DNA of 59,436 nt from DATJFQ01 sp035495555 (lineage in GTDB: Bacteria; Acidobacteriota; Vicinamibacteria; Vicinamibacterales; 2-12-FULL-66-21): the NCBI GenBank assembly GCA_035495555.1, contig DATJFQ010000058.1, forward strand, positions 1-59,436. Direction: 5' to 3'. Shown in pieces: positions 1 through 11,337 of the stretch. The notes under the pieces were generated by a model. It made no database searches. It saw nothing but the letters and a program-made list of their open reading frames with translations, and was not told where the DNA came from. Position 1 is the first letter of the stretch; the number at the start of each line of letters is the position of its first letter. A program made the translations under genes and the position numbers.

Positions 1-2594
<2,594 letters not shown>

Positions 2595-2618
2595 GCGTGT
2601 GAAATTCCTCGTTTCGTT

Positions 2619-2720
2619 CCGAGGGGTTTCGCCCCTCGGACTCCCCTGCACCGTCGCTCGCTCGCCGCTTCGCCGGCTCGCGCCGCTCCGATGGCTCGCT
2701 TCGCTCCGCTCACTCGCCTC
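2619..2720. repeat. Class A GC-rich palindromic intergenic repeat, rplL-rpoB gap
   Basis: A hairpin with arms CCGAGGGG and CCCCTCGG (2619-2639) is followed by CTCCCCTGC and a run of CGCTCGCTCGCC-type words. Relatives with the same hairpin lie at 6339-6359 and, inverted, at 8391-8412; a diverged one is at 54241. It fills most of the 222-base gap and would lie in the mRNA between rplL and rpoB. No ORF here is credible. Confidence 0.7.
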
Positions 2721-2816
2721 TCAGCGTCGTGGCGTTTCGCGCGCGCTCAAAGACGAATAGCCGGGTCTGGCGACCCGGCTTGGAGGCTGTAACAAGGCCT
2801 CGAAGGCCCTGTCACG

Positions 2817-3209
<393 letters not shown>

Positions 3210-3296
3210 TACGCTCTCCTCAAACTCCGGATGATTCCCGCCTTACGTATGCATTTATCAGTGCCTCGCGCATTCGCGCTCGGCGAGGCCGCAGGC

Positions 3297-3345
3297 GCTC
3301 TTCGCGCGACGGCCTTTGGCCTTGCCGCCCGCTTCGCGGGCAGCC
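3297..3345. repeat. Class B intergenic repeat, rplJ-rplL gap
   Basis: A 49-base GC-rich segment with small hairpins (GGCCTTTGGCC; CCCGC-TTC-GCGGG). It is closely similar over its whole length to 4802-4850 in the rplK-rplA gap. It begins immediately after the rplJ stop codon. Confidence 0.6.
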
Positions 3346-3900
3346 CTAGGAACCTTCTTCTGACTTCTGACTTCCGCCTTCCGACTTCTTCTTCTCCGCC
3401 TGCACCAGCACACTCATCAGATCGCGCGGCGCGGCGTTCAGGACGCTGACGATCTGGACCATCGGCGCCTGCAGCACGAAGAGCAACTTCGCGTAAAGCT
3501 CCGGCTTGCCGGGCAGCGAGGCCAGCTCCGTGACTTCCGCCGGCTTGATCGCGCGCCCCTGGACGACGGCGGCCTTGATCTGCAGCGCCGGCTTGTCCTT
3601 GGCAAAGGTGGTCAGCACCTTCGCAAGCGCAACGGGATCGCCGGCCGCATAGGCGACGGCCGTCGGCCCGACGAAGTGCTCGCTCAGCCCCTCGAACGGC
3701 GTCCCCTTGATCGCCCGCTTCGCGAGCGTGTTCTTGACGACGGTATAGCTGGCTTTCGCCGCGCGCACCTGACGCCGGAGCTCGGTCACCTCCGGCACCT
3801 TGAGGCCGCGATAATCCATCAGAATCGCGGCTTCGGTACCCTTGAAGGACTGCTCGAGTCCCTGCAGTTCCTCTTCTTTGATCGCTCGTGTGACAGCCAT
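3346..3900 (-). CDS. rplJ: Ribosomal protein uL10
   Basis: Base of the L10-(L12)n stalk on the 50S subunit. 184 residues; the N-terminal domain shows MDYRGLKVPEVTELRRQVR and YTVVKNTLAKRAI, typical of L10. ATG at 3900 has an AAGGA site upstream. The last 15 or so residues are a low-complexity Lys/Ser/Glu/Gly tail encoded by a heptamer array (3357-3391), so the natural end of the L10 helix for L12 binding may be just before it. The 76-base gap to rplA is where an L10 autoregulatory leader would sit; no such structure was demonstrated. Confidence 0.98.
   Translation of the reverse strand: MAVTRAIKEEELQGLEQSFKGTEAAILMDYRGLKVPEVTELRRQVRAAKASYTVVKNTLAKRAIKGTPFEGLSEHFVGPTAVAYAAGDPVALAKVLTTFAKDKPALQIKAAVVQGRAIKPAEVTELASLPGKPELYAKLLFVLQAPMVQIVSVLNAAPRDLMSVLVQAEKKKSEGGSQKSEEGS
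3357..3391. repeat. Heptamer array inside the 3' end of rplJ
   Basis: Five seven-base units on the plus strand: CTTCTGA, CTTCTGA, CTTCCGC, CTTCCGA, CTTCTTC. They are read through by rplJ on the minus strand and encode its KKKSEGGSQKSEEGS tail. Confidence 0.65.
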
Positions 3901-3976
3901 TAACGAATCCTTGTCGTCTTCCGTTCGCCCTCCGGTTCGTCGATCCGCAACGACCGGCGGCTGACGGCGAACGAAG

Positions 3977-4678
3977 CTAGTGCTTCACCGTCTCGGTCAC
4001 GTGCGTCGTGTCGATGTCGATCCCCGGGCCCATGGTCGACGACATCGTGACGCGCTTCAGATACTTGCCCTTGGCCGCGGACGGCTTCGCTCTGACCACG
4101 CTGTCGACGAGCGCGTGCGCGTTCTCGATCAGGCTCTGCGCGGGGAACGAAATCTTGCCCACCGGCGCGTGGACGATGCCCGTCTTGTCGACGCGGAACT
4201 CCACCTTGCCGGCCTTGATCTCGCGGACCGCCTGCGCGATGTTCGTGGTGACGGTGCCGGTCTTCGGATTGGGCATCAGGCCGCGGGGGCCGAGCACCTT
4301 CCCGAGTTTGCCGACGGCGCGCATCATGTCGGGCGTGGCGACGACGGCGTCGAAGTCCATCCAGCCGCCCTGGATCTTCTCGACGAGCTCTTCCCCGCCG
4401 ACGTGGTCGGCGCCCGCCTCGCTCGCTTCGCGCTGCTTGTCAGCGCCGGCGATCGCGAGGACCTTCTTGCTCTTGCCGAGCCCGTGCGGCAGGACGACGG
4501 TGCCGCGGACCATCTGGTCGGCGTGCTTCGGGTCGACGCCGAGGCGCATCGCAAGCTCGACGGTCTCGTCGAACTTCGCGAACTTCACCTTCTGCATCAG
4601 GGGGACGGCCTCTTCAATCGAATGAGGCCGATCAGGGACCGCGTTCTTCGCGGCCGCGAATTTCTTTCCGCTCGGCAT
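3977..4678 (-). CDS. rplA: Ribosomal protein uL1
   Basis: Binds 23S rRNA at the L1 stalk, helps release E-site tRNA, and in many bacteria represses its own operon. 233 residues is the normal length. Conserved segments are visible: GTVVLPHGLGKSKKVLAIAG, the signature LGPRGLMPNPKTGTVT, and VEFRVDKTGIVHAPVGK. ATG at 4678. It follows rplK after 189 bases that contain a class B repeat, and precedes rplJ. Confidence 0.98.
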   Translation of the reverse strand: MPSGKKFAAAKNAVPDRPHSIEEAVPLMQKVKFAKFDETVELAMRLGVDPKHADQMVRGTVVLPHGLGKSKKVLAIAGADKQREASEAGADHVGGEELVEKIQGGWMDFDAVVATPDMMRAVGKLGKVLGPRGLMPNPKTGTVTTNIAQAVREIKAGKVEFRVDKTGIVHAPVGKISFPAQSLIENAHALVDSVVRAKPSAAKGKYLKRVTMSSTMGPGIDIDTTHVTETVKH

Positions 4679-4801
4679 GTCTTGACCTCTGTGGTGCTAG
4701 CGACCGGCTTCGCCGATCTCCCACTCTTCACCAGTCGGATGTTCAGGAGCGACTGGGTCTGCTTCTATCAATGCTCGCGGGGCCCCACCCCCGCTTGCTC
4801 A

Positions 4802-4850
4802 CGCGCTTCGCGCGACGGTCTTCGGCCTTGCCGTCCGCTTTGCGGCCGGC
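4802..4850. repeat. Class B intergenic repeat, rplK-rplA gap
   Basis: A 49-base GC-rich segment aligned base for base, with few differences, to 3297-3345 in the neighbouring ribosomal gap. It contains CGCGC-TT-CGCGCG and GGTCTTCGGCC-like foldbacks. It lies just downstream of the rplK stop codon. Confidence 0.6.
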
Positions 4851-4867
4851 CTGGCACTCTCTTCGAA

Positions 4868-5293
4868 CTAACCGATCACATCGATTCCCATCGACCGGGC
4901 AGTACCTGCGACGGACTTCACCGCCGCCTCGAGCGACTCGCAATTCAGGTCGGGCAGCTTCGTCTTGGCGATGTCTTCGACCTGCCGGCGCGTGACCGTG
5001 CCCACCTTGTTCTTGTTCGGCTCCGCGGACCCTTTCGCCAGGTTCGCGGCGCGCTTGAGCAGGATCGATGCAGGCGGCGTCTTGGTGATGAACGAGTACG
5101 ATCGGTCGCTGTAGACGGTGACGACGACCGGGATGATGAGCCCTTCGTCCTTGGCGGTCCGCGCGTTGAAGTTCTTGCAGAAGTCCATGATATTGACGCC
5201 GTGCGGACCGAGCGCGGTCCCGACCGGCGGCGCAGGGGTCGCTTTCCCCGCGGCGATCTGGAGCTTCACCATTGCCTGTATCTTCTTCGCCAT
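4868..5293 (-). CDS. rplK: Ribosomal protein uL11
   Basis: L11 of the GTPase-associated centre of the 50S subunit. 141 residues, standard length. N-terminal KLQIAAGKATPAPPVGTALG and the proline pair are typical, as are NIMDFCKNFNARTA and the C-terminal RNA-binding domain containing KTKLPDLN and GTARSMGIDV. ATG at 5293. It follows nusG in the conserved nusG-rplK order, with a heptamer array (5313-5368) in the short gap. Confidence 0.98.
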   Translation of the reverse strand: MAKKIQAMVKLQIAAGKATPAPPVGTALGPHGVNIMDFCKNFNARTAKDEGLIIPVVVTVYSDRSYSFITKTPPASILLKRAANLAKGSAEPNKNKVGTVTRRQVEDIAKTKLPDLNCESLEAAVKSVAGTARSMGIDVIG

Positions 5294-5312
5294 GCTTAGC
5301 TGAGCTCGATGT

Positions 5313-5368
5313 CAGTTGCCAGTTGCCAGTTGCCAGTTGCCAGTTTCCAGTTGCCAGTTTCCAGTTCT
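5313..5368. repeat. Heptamer array, nusG-rplK gap
   Basis: Eight consecutive seven-base units on the plus strand: CAGTTGC four times, CAGTTTC, CAGTTGC, CAGTTTC, CAGTTCT. The words belong to the same family as 8233-8267, 26083-26138 and 52515-52563. Confidence 0.85.
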
Positions 5369-5380
5369 GGCTGCCGGCGC

Positions 5381-5932
5381 TTACAGTTTTTCGACCTGCA
5401 GAAAATCCAATTCGACCGGTGTTGCGCGGCCGAAAATCGTCACCATCACCTTGAGCGTGTTGCGCTCGTTGTTCACTTCGTCGACCACGCCGTTGAAGCT
5501 GGTGAACGGACCTTCGTTGATCCGCACCTGGTCGCCCTTTTCGAACGAGTACTTCGGCTTCGGCTTCTCGGCGGCCTCGGTCACCTGGTTGAGGATCTGG
5601 TCGACTTCCTCGCGCGTCAGCGGCGTCGGCTTCGCGCCGGCTCCGACGAAGCCGGTGACTTTCGGCGTGTTCTTCACCACGTGCCACGCGTGGTCGGACA
5701 TGTGCATCTCGACCAGGATGTAGCCAGGGAAGAACCGCTTCGAGCTGACGACTTTCCTGCCGCCGCGCATTTCCGCGACCTGCTCGGTCGGGATCAGGAT
5801 TTCGCCAATCTCACCCTGCAGCCCGTACGCGTTGACGCGCTGCTCGAGCGACTCCTTGACCTTGTTCTCGAACCCCGAATACGTATGGACGATGTACCAC
5901 TGCTTGGTGCGATCGTCGGTCTGCGTGGACAT
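5381..5932 (-). CDS. nusG: Transcription termination/antitermination factor NusG
   Basis: NusG binds the RNA polymerase clamp and links transcription to Rho or ribosomes. 183 residues. The N-terminal NGN domain starts with QWYIVHTYSGFENKVKESLE and includes KVVSSKRFFPGYILVEMHM and FVGAGAKPTPLT; the C-terminal KOW domain has KGDQVRINEGPFTSFNGVV. ATG at 5932, 12 bases after secE, so the two are surely cotranscribed. Confidence 0.98.
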   Translation of the reverse strand: MSTQTDDRTKQWYIVHTYSGFENKVKESLEQRVNAYGLQGEIGEILIPTEQVAEMRGGRKVVSSKRFFPGYILVEMHMSDHAWHVVKNTPKVTGFVGAGAKPTPLTREEVDQILNQVTEAAEKPKPKYSFEKGDQVRINEGPFTSFNGVVDEVNNERNTLKVMVTIFGRATPVELDFLQVEKL

Positions 5933-5944
5933 GTCCGCTCGTTC

Positions 5945-6211
5945 CTATGCCGCGCCCAGCTCGCGATAAATCCAGCCGATGACGTAGTTCAACCCGATGT
6001 CGCATGCCCAGAGGTACACGCCGAAGAACACGGACGTCAGGATGACGACAATCGTGGTGGCGTAGACCTCCTTCGAGTTGGGCCATGTCACGCGGCCCAT
6101 CTCGTTGCGGACCTCGGACAGGAAGCGCCGCGAGCGTCCCCACCACCCGGTGACGCTTTCGCGGGCGCGCCCGCTGAAGGAATCCTGCTCGTCCATCGTT
6201 GCCGTCTTCAT
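5945..6211 (-). CDS. secE: Preprotein translocase subunit SecE
   Basis: Small essential partner of SecY in the inner-membrane translocon. 88 residues: an amphipathic segment FLSEVRNEMGRVTWPNSKEV (the SecE signature) followed by one transmembrane helix, TTIVVILTSVFFGVYLWAC. Single-helix SecE is the common bacterial form. ATG at 6211 is used here; an in-frame ATG five codons later (MDEQDSF) is possible. It sits between tRNA-Trp and nusG. Confidence 0.95.
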   Translation of the reverse strand: MKTATMDEQDSFSGRARESVTGWWGRSRRFLSEVRNEMGRVTWPNSKEVYATTIVVILTSVFFGVYLWACDIGLNYVIGWIYRELGAA

Positions 6212-6255
6212 GGTTTAACGCTCGCCGATCCAGTCACTCTGCTGACTTCCCGAAT

Positions 6256-6331
6256 TGGCAGGACAGGAGGGAATCGAACCCCCAACCCCCGGTTTTGGAG
6301 ACCGGTGCTCTGCCAATTGAGCTACTGTCCT
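6256..6331 (-). tRNA. tRNA-Trp (anticodon CCA)
   Basis: The minus strand folds as a 76-base cloverleaf with acceptor AGGACAG/CTGTCCT, anticodon loop CTCCAAA, T-loop GGTTCGATTCC and an encoded 3' CCA after discriminator G. A tRNA-Trp beside secE-nusG is a widespread bacterial arrangement. Confidence 0.96.
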
Positions 6332-6338
6332 TCCTTAA

Positions 6339-6516
6339 CCGAGGGGCGTCGCCCCTCGGACTCCCCTACTCGCTCACTCGCTCGCCGGCTTCGCCCGGCT
6401 CGCATCCGTTCGCGAGGGCGCTTCGCTTCGCTCGCGCCTGCTTGCCTCGAACCACGCGCCTGCGTTTTCGCCCGGCTCGCATCCGTTCGCGAGGGCGCTT
6501 CGCCTCGCTCGCGCCT
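6339..6516. repeat. Class A palindromic repeat with a 49-base direct duplication, rpmG-tRNA-Trp gap
   Basis: A hairpin CCGAGGGGC/GCCCCTCGG (6339-6359) is followed by CTCCCC and CGCTCACTCGCTCGCC words as in the rplL-rpoB gap. Within it, 6391-6439 and 6468-6516 are 49-base direct repeats that differ at one base. The element fills most of the 222 bases between rpmG and tRNA-Trp. Confidence 0.75.
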
Positions 6517-6553
6517 TTGTTACCTCGACGCTTCGCGCGCGCCGTGTTTCGAA

Positions 6554-6703
6554 CTACTTCGTTTCGCGATGGCCTGTGTGCTTCCGGCAGTACCGGCAGA
6601 ACTTGCTCATCTCGAGGCGTTCGCTCGTTTTCTTCTTGTTCTTCGTCGTGCTGTAATTGCGGCGCTTACACTCGTTACACGCCAGCGAAATGATGTCTCT
6701 CAT
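6554..6703 (-). CDS. rpmG: Ribosomal protein bL33
   Basis: Small 50S protein. A 49-codon ORF on the minus strand begins MRDIISLACNECKRRNYSTT and ends TGHRETK. It has the four zinc-binding cysteines of the C+ form: CNEC near residues 9-12 and CRYC near 36-39. The length is normal. It lies between tuf and tRNA-Trp/secE, the usual rpmG-secE-nusG context. Confidence 0.96.
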   Translation of the reverse strand: MRDIISLACNECKRRNYSTTKNKKKTSERLEMSKFCRYCRKHTGHRETK

Positions 6704-6726
6704 CGGGTTTGTTTCCTGCTAACACC

Positions 6727-6790
6727 CAGTTCCCGGCGGCCGACTCCCAAAGCGTGCTCGTTGGCGGTCGGGAATCGGGCGTTGGGAATT
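6727..6790. repeat. Heptamer words with inverted partner, tuf-rpmG gap
   Basis: CAGTTCC-CGGCGGC-CGACTCC (6727-6747) is followed after about 22 bases by GGGAATC-GGGCGTT-GGGAATT (6770-6790). The two sides are roughly inverted versions of each other, so a weak stem-loop is possible between the two genes. Confidence 0.45.
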
Positions 6791-6801
6791 GTCGTCCGGC
6801 A

Positions 6802-8001
<1,200 letters not shown>

Positions 8002-8150
8002 GTCGTGTGTACCGTCCTCTATCGCGTTGTGCTGCTGCCCAAACTAGTTCGCCGATTCTGCAGTCCGCCTTCGCGGCTGCGGCGCGACAGCCTTCTCGTT
8101 CACCCTGGCTTGCCGGGCCGAAGCTCGGCGCGCCCGCACCGAGCGAAGGC

Positions 8151-8226
<76 letters not shown>

Positions 8227-8232
8227 TGAAAA

Positions 8233-8267
8233 CAGTTACCAGTCGCCAGTTTCCAGTTACCAGTCTC
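8233..8267. repeat. Heptamer array between tRNA-Thr(GGT) and tRNA-Gly
   Basis: Five seven-base units: CAGTTAC, CAGTCGC, CAGTTTC, CAGTTAC, CAGTCTC, six bases upstream of the tRNA-Thr 5' end. Confidence 0.75.
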
Positions 8268-8329
8268 AAACCCCGAGGCCGCCGGTTCCCCAACCGTGCA
8301 TCGGCTCCCGGCGTACGAAAGCGCGCCGA

Positions 8330-8412
8330 AGGCGCGTCCGCCGAAGCGGAGCGCGGGCCCCAGCCCGCGCGAGCGCCGGCGTGGGGGAGTCCGAGGGGCG
8401 CCAGCCCCTCGG
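8330..8412. repeat. Class A palindromic repeat, inverted copy, tRNA-Gly to tRNA-Thr gap
   Basis: Hairpin CCGAGGGGC/GCCCCTCGG at 8391-8412, preceded by GGGGGAGT. This is the reverse complement of the arrangement seen at 2619 and 6339. It is followed directly by the 3' end of tRNA-Gly. Confidence 0.6.
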
Positions 8413-8420
8413 AAAATCTT

Positions 8421-8495
8421 TGGAGCGGGAGACGGGGATCGAACCCGCGACCAACAGCTTGGAAGGCTGTGACTCTACCACTGAGTTACTCCCGC
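8421..8495 (-). tRNA. tRNA-Gly (anticodon TCC)
   Basis: 75-base cloverleaf on the minus strand: acceptor GCGGGAG/CTCCCGC, anticodon loop CTTCCAA, T-loop GTTCGATCC, encoded CCA. Its place in the cluster corresponds to glyT of E. coli. Confidence 0.95.
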
Positions 8496-8705
8496 CTTCG
8501 CGGCTCGCCTGCACCGCCGCGTCGATGCGACAGGCCCGCAAACCCGTTACCCGGACGATCCGGTCGTGCGCTTCACCGCCCCAGGCGCCGATCACCAGGG
8601 TCAGCGCGACTGCCTGTCCGCCCTTGCGCTGCTTCGCCGAGCCAGAGCCCGCCCGCCTGGCCCGCCGAGCCGGCGCTCTTTCGCGGACGGCAAGCGAGCG
8701 AAAGC

Positions 8706-8792
8706 TGGTGGCGAGGGAAGGACTCGAACCTTCGAAGGCGCAAGGCCGACAGATTTACAGTCTGCTGCGTTTGACCGCTTCGCTACCTCGCC
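8706..8792 (-). tRNA. tRNA-Tyr (anticodon GTA)
   Basis: 87-base class II tRNA on the minus strand with acceptor GGCGAGG/CCTCGCC, anticodon loop CTGTAAA, a long variable arm (CGGCCTTGCGCCTTCG) and encoded CCA. The 210-base spacer to tRNA-Gly shows no recognisable gene. Confidence 0.95.
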
Positions 8793-8850
8793 GATGCGTT
8801 GTCTGGATGAATTCGCGCCGTCCCTCGTGGGCTCCTCGCGCTGAAGGCGA

Positions 8851-8927
8851 TGGAGCTGGCGAAGGGATTTGAACCCCCGACCGGCTGATTACAAATCAGC
8901 TGCTCTACCGGACTGAGCTACGCCAGC
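8851..8927 (-). tRNA. tRNA-Thr (anticodon TGT)
   Basis: 77-base cloverleaf on the minus strand: acceptor GCTGGCG/CGCCAGC, anticodon loop TTTGTAA, T-loop GTTCAAATCC, encoded CCA. It is the first gene of the tRNA-tuf cluster, with a candidate promoter just upstream at 8943-8972. Confidence 0.95.
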
Positions 8928-8942
8928 CCAGACAAAAGAGTA

Positions 8943-8972
8943 TTAATAGCACGGCGCGTGCCAGAAGCGCAA
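8943..8972 (-). promoter_or_regulatory. Candidate promoter of the tRNA-tuf cluster
   Basis: On the minus strand TTGCGC (8972-8967) is followed by an 18-base spacer and TATTAA (8948-8943). The local AT-rich patch stands out in a GC-rich region. The position would start transcription just before tRNA-Thr(TGT) at 8927. Confidence 0.5.
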
Positions 8973-9069
8973 GCGCACGCCGTCAGTACCGTCGTCCGGC
9001 CAGCGAACTGCCGGCTCGAGCTGATCCGCCGGGACGGCCGCAACTCGTGCGCCGCTCGGCACTTACCGT

Positions 9070-9807
9070 TTAACATGTATGATGGACAGCGTTCACCCGC
9101 TGACGGACAGCCTCATATAATATCACGCCAGCCGCCACGGACACGTTGAGGCTCGAAACCGCGCCCGCCATCGGGATGCGCACCAGCCGATCGCAGCGCT
9201 CCGAGACCAGCCGCCGCAGACCGCTGCCTTCCGCGCCGAGCACAATCGCGGTTGCCAACGTCAAATCGACATCGGTGTAATCGTCTGTCGCCGCGTCCGC
9301 GAGACCCACAGTCCAGACACCCGCCTCTTTGAGTTCCTCGATCGCGCGCGCGATATTGACCACCGTGGCGATGCGCGCGGTCGCAAGCGCGCCGGCGGAT
9401 GCTTTCGCCACGACACCGTCCAGCGTGGCTGCGTGGCGCGACTGACGGATCACGCCCGTCGCACCCGCCGCGTCGGCCGTTCGAAGAATCGCTCCCACGT
9501 TGTGCGGATCCTCGATCCCGTCGAGGACGATCAGCAATGGCACGCGCCCGGTCGACTCCGGGTCGAGCAAGTCCGAGACGCTGAACTCGCGCGCCTCGTC
9601 CACGTCCGCCGCAACGCCTTGATGCACGCCGCCGCGTGTGAGCCGATCGAGCGCCTGCGCGTCGACGCGCTCGACGGTCACGCCCCGCTGGCGGGCGACG
9701 GTGACGAGTTCCTGGATCCGCTTATCGTGGCGTGAGGCGACTCGGACTCGGCGAACGCGTTGCGCGCGCAGTGCTTCGAGGACCGGGTTGACCCCATAGA
9801 TGATCAT
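9070..9807 (-). CDS. rlmB: 23S rRNA 2'-O-ribose methyltransferase, RlmB/SpoU family
   Basis: SPOUT-class enzyme expected to methylate the ribose of G2251 in 23S rRNA using S-adenosylmethionine. 245 residues. It starts MIIYGVNPVLEALRA with the N-terminal substrate-binding domain. The three SpoU motifs follow: HNVGAILRTADAAGA, AIVLGAEGSGLRRLV and IPMAGAVSSLNVSVAAGV. It is 9 bases after gltX, the same neighbourhood as in Firmicutes (gltX ... rlmB). The exact target nucleotide is inferred from the family. Confidence 0.93.
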   Translation of the reverse strand: MIIYGVNPVLEALRAQRVRRVRVASRHDKRIQELVTVARQRGVTVERVDAQALDRLTRGGVHQGVAADVDEAREFSVSDLLDPESTGRVPLLIVLDGIEDPHNVGAILRTADAAGATGVIRQSRHAATLDGVVAKASAGALATARIATVVNIARAIEELKEAGVWTVGLADAATDDYTDVDLTLATAIVLGAEGSGLRRLVSERCDRLVRIPMAGAVSSLNVSVAAGVILYEAVRQRVNAVHHTC

Positions 9808-9816
9808 CGACGCGCG

Positions 9817-11337
9817 CTATTCGTGCCGACTGACGGCTGCGGCGAACGCCTTCGCACGTTCCGCGCTGCTGCGGATCCGGGCAACACCCGCAGCGAGGGG
9901 GAGTGCCGCCCCGCGATCGATGGCCGGCACGGCGAGATCCAGTTCCGGACCGCCGGCTTCACCGGTCAAGGCGGCGCGAATGGGATGAAACAGCGACTTG
10001 CCCTTCTGGCCCGTCTTCTCGCGCACCCGCGCGGCCATCGCGCGGAAGCTCTCGCGATCGAGCATCGGTCCGGTGATCGCGGCGGGCAGCGCGGCGATGA
10101 CCTCTCGCGCGCCCGGCTCCTCCACGATTGCGGAGATGTCGGCGTGCGTCGCCGCCGCGTCAGCATCGAACTCGAAGAGAAATGCCAGCCGCTCGGGAAT
10201 CTCTTCGAGCCGATCGACGGAGCCTGCGGCCATCGGCAGGATCGATTCGAGATACGCCGCCGACGCGTCGGTCATTTTCCTGATGAAACCGCGCGCCACG
10301 AAGAATCGCGACGCCTCCGCGGCGACGCGCGCCGGCGGCAGCGTCTTCATGTAGTGGCGGTTCATCCACGAGAGCTTTTCCGGATCGAACACGCCGGCGC
10401 TGTGGCCGACGTCCTCGAGCGCGAACCGCCGCGCCAGTTCGTCGATGGGCAGCAGCTCTTCGTTCGATCCCGGGTTCGCCGCATCGCTTCGCGGCGACCA
10501 GCCGATGAGCGCGAGGTAATTCGTCAGCGCCTCGGGCAGATAGCCGCGGTCGCGGAATTCCGCGACCGACGTCGCGCCGTGGCGCTTCGACAACGGCGTG
10601 TGATCGGGCCCCATCACCAGCGCGAGGTGCGCGAATCGCGGCGGTGAAAACGCGAGCGCGCGATAGACCAGCACCTGTTTCGGCGTGTTCGAGATGTGGT
10701 CCTCGCCGCGGATCACATGCGTCACCTCCATCAGCGCGTCGTCGATCACGACCGCGAAATTGTATTGAGGACGCCCGTCGGAGCGGATCAGCACGAAGTC
10801 GCCGATGTTGTCCGTGTTGAACGTGACGTCGCCGCGTACGAGATCGTGAAACGTGATGTCGACGTGCTCCGGCACGCGAAAGCGGACGACGGCGCGTTCA
10901 CCCGCGTCGATGCGGCGCCGGGCCTCGTCTGGTCCGACCGAACGGCAGGTGCCGTGATATTTCGGCGGACGGCCCGCGGCGAGGTCCTGCTTGCGGTCCG
11001 CCTCCAGCTTCTGCGGCGAGCAGAAGCAGTAATACGCGTACCCGGCGCCGAGCAGCTCGTTCGCGTACGACGTGTAGAGGTGGAGACGCTCCGATTGGCG
11101 GTACGGTCCGCAGCCGCCGCCGACGTCGGGCCCCTCGTCCCACTCGAGCCCGAGCCACCGGAGATCCTCGAGAATGCTTTCTTCGGAGGCTTTCGTCGAC
11201 CGCTCGGCGTCGGTGTCCTCGATGCGAAGGATGAACGTTCCGGCGTGGCCGCGCGCGAGCAGCCAGTTGAACAGCGCCGTCCGGGCATTGCCGACGTGCA
11301 ACTGCCCCGTCGGACTGGGCGCGAACCGTACTCTCAT
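9817..11337 (-). CDS. gltX: Glutamyl-tRNA synthetase
   Basis: Class I aminoacyl-tRNA synthetase charging tRNA-Glu (possibly tRNA-Gln as well if glutamine is made by amidation). 506 residues. N-terminal FAPSPTGQLHVGNARTALF has the HIGH-type motif; DTDAERS and CYCFCSPQKLEADR follow; PLSKRHGATSV is the KMSKS-type loop. The C-terminal anticodon-binding part is present. ATG at 11337 overlaps the stop codon of ispDF by four bases (ATGA), which indicates translational coupling. Confidence 0.96.
   Translation of the reverse strand: MRVRFAPSPTGQLHVGNARTALFNWLLARGHAGTFILRIEDTDAERSTKASEESILEDLRWLGLEWDEGPDVGGGCGPYRQSERLHLYTSYANELLGAGYAYYCFCSPQKLEADRKQDLAAGRPPKYHGTCRSVGPDEARRRIDAGERAVVRFRVPEHVDITFHDLVRGDVTFNTDNIGDFVLIRSDGRPQYNFAVVIDDALMEVTHVIRGEDHISNTPKQVLVYRALAFSPPRFAHLALVMGPDHTPLSKRHGATSVAEFRDRGYLPEALTNYLALIGWSPRSDAANPGSNEELLPIDELARRFALEDVGHSAGVFDPEKLSWMNRHYMKTLPPARVAAEASRFFVARGFIRKMTDASAAYLESILPMAAGSVDRLEEIPERLAFLFEFDADAAATHADISAIVEEPGAREVIAALPAAITGPMLDRESFRAMAARVREKTGQKGKSLFHPIRAALTGEAGGPELDLAVPAIDRGAALPLAAGVARIRSSAERAKAFAAAVSRHE

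Noticed and set aside
8496..8705. A gene in the tRNA-Gly to tRNA-Tyr spacer
   Set aside because: Open frames here are short shadows crossing the tRNAs; no start with a ribosome binding site or known motif was found.
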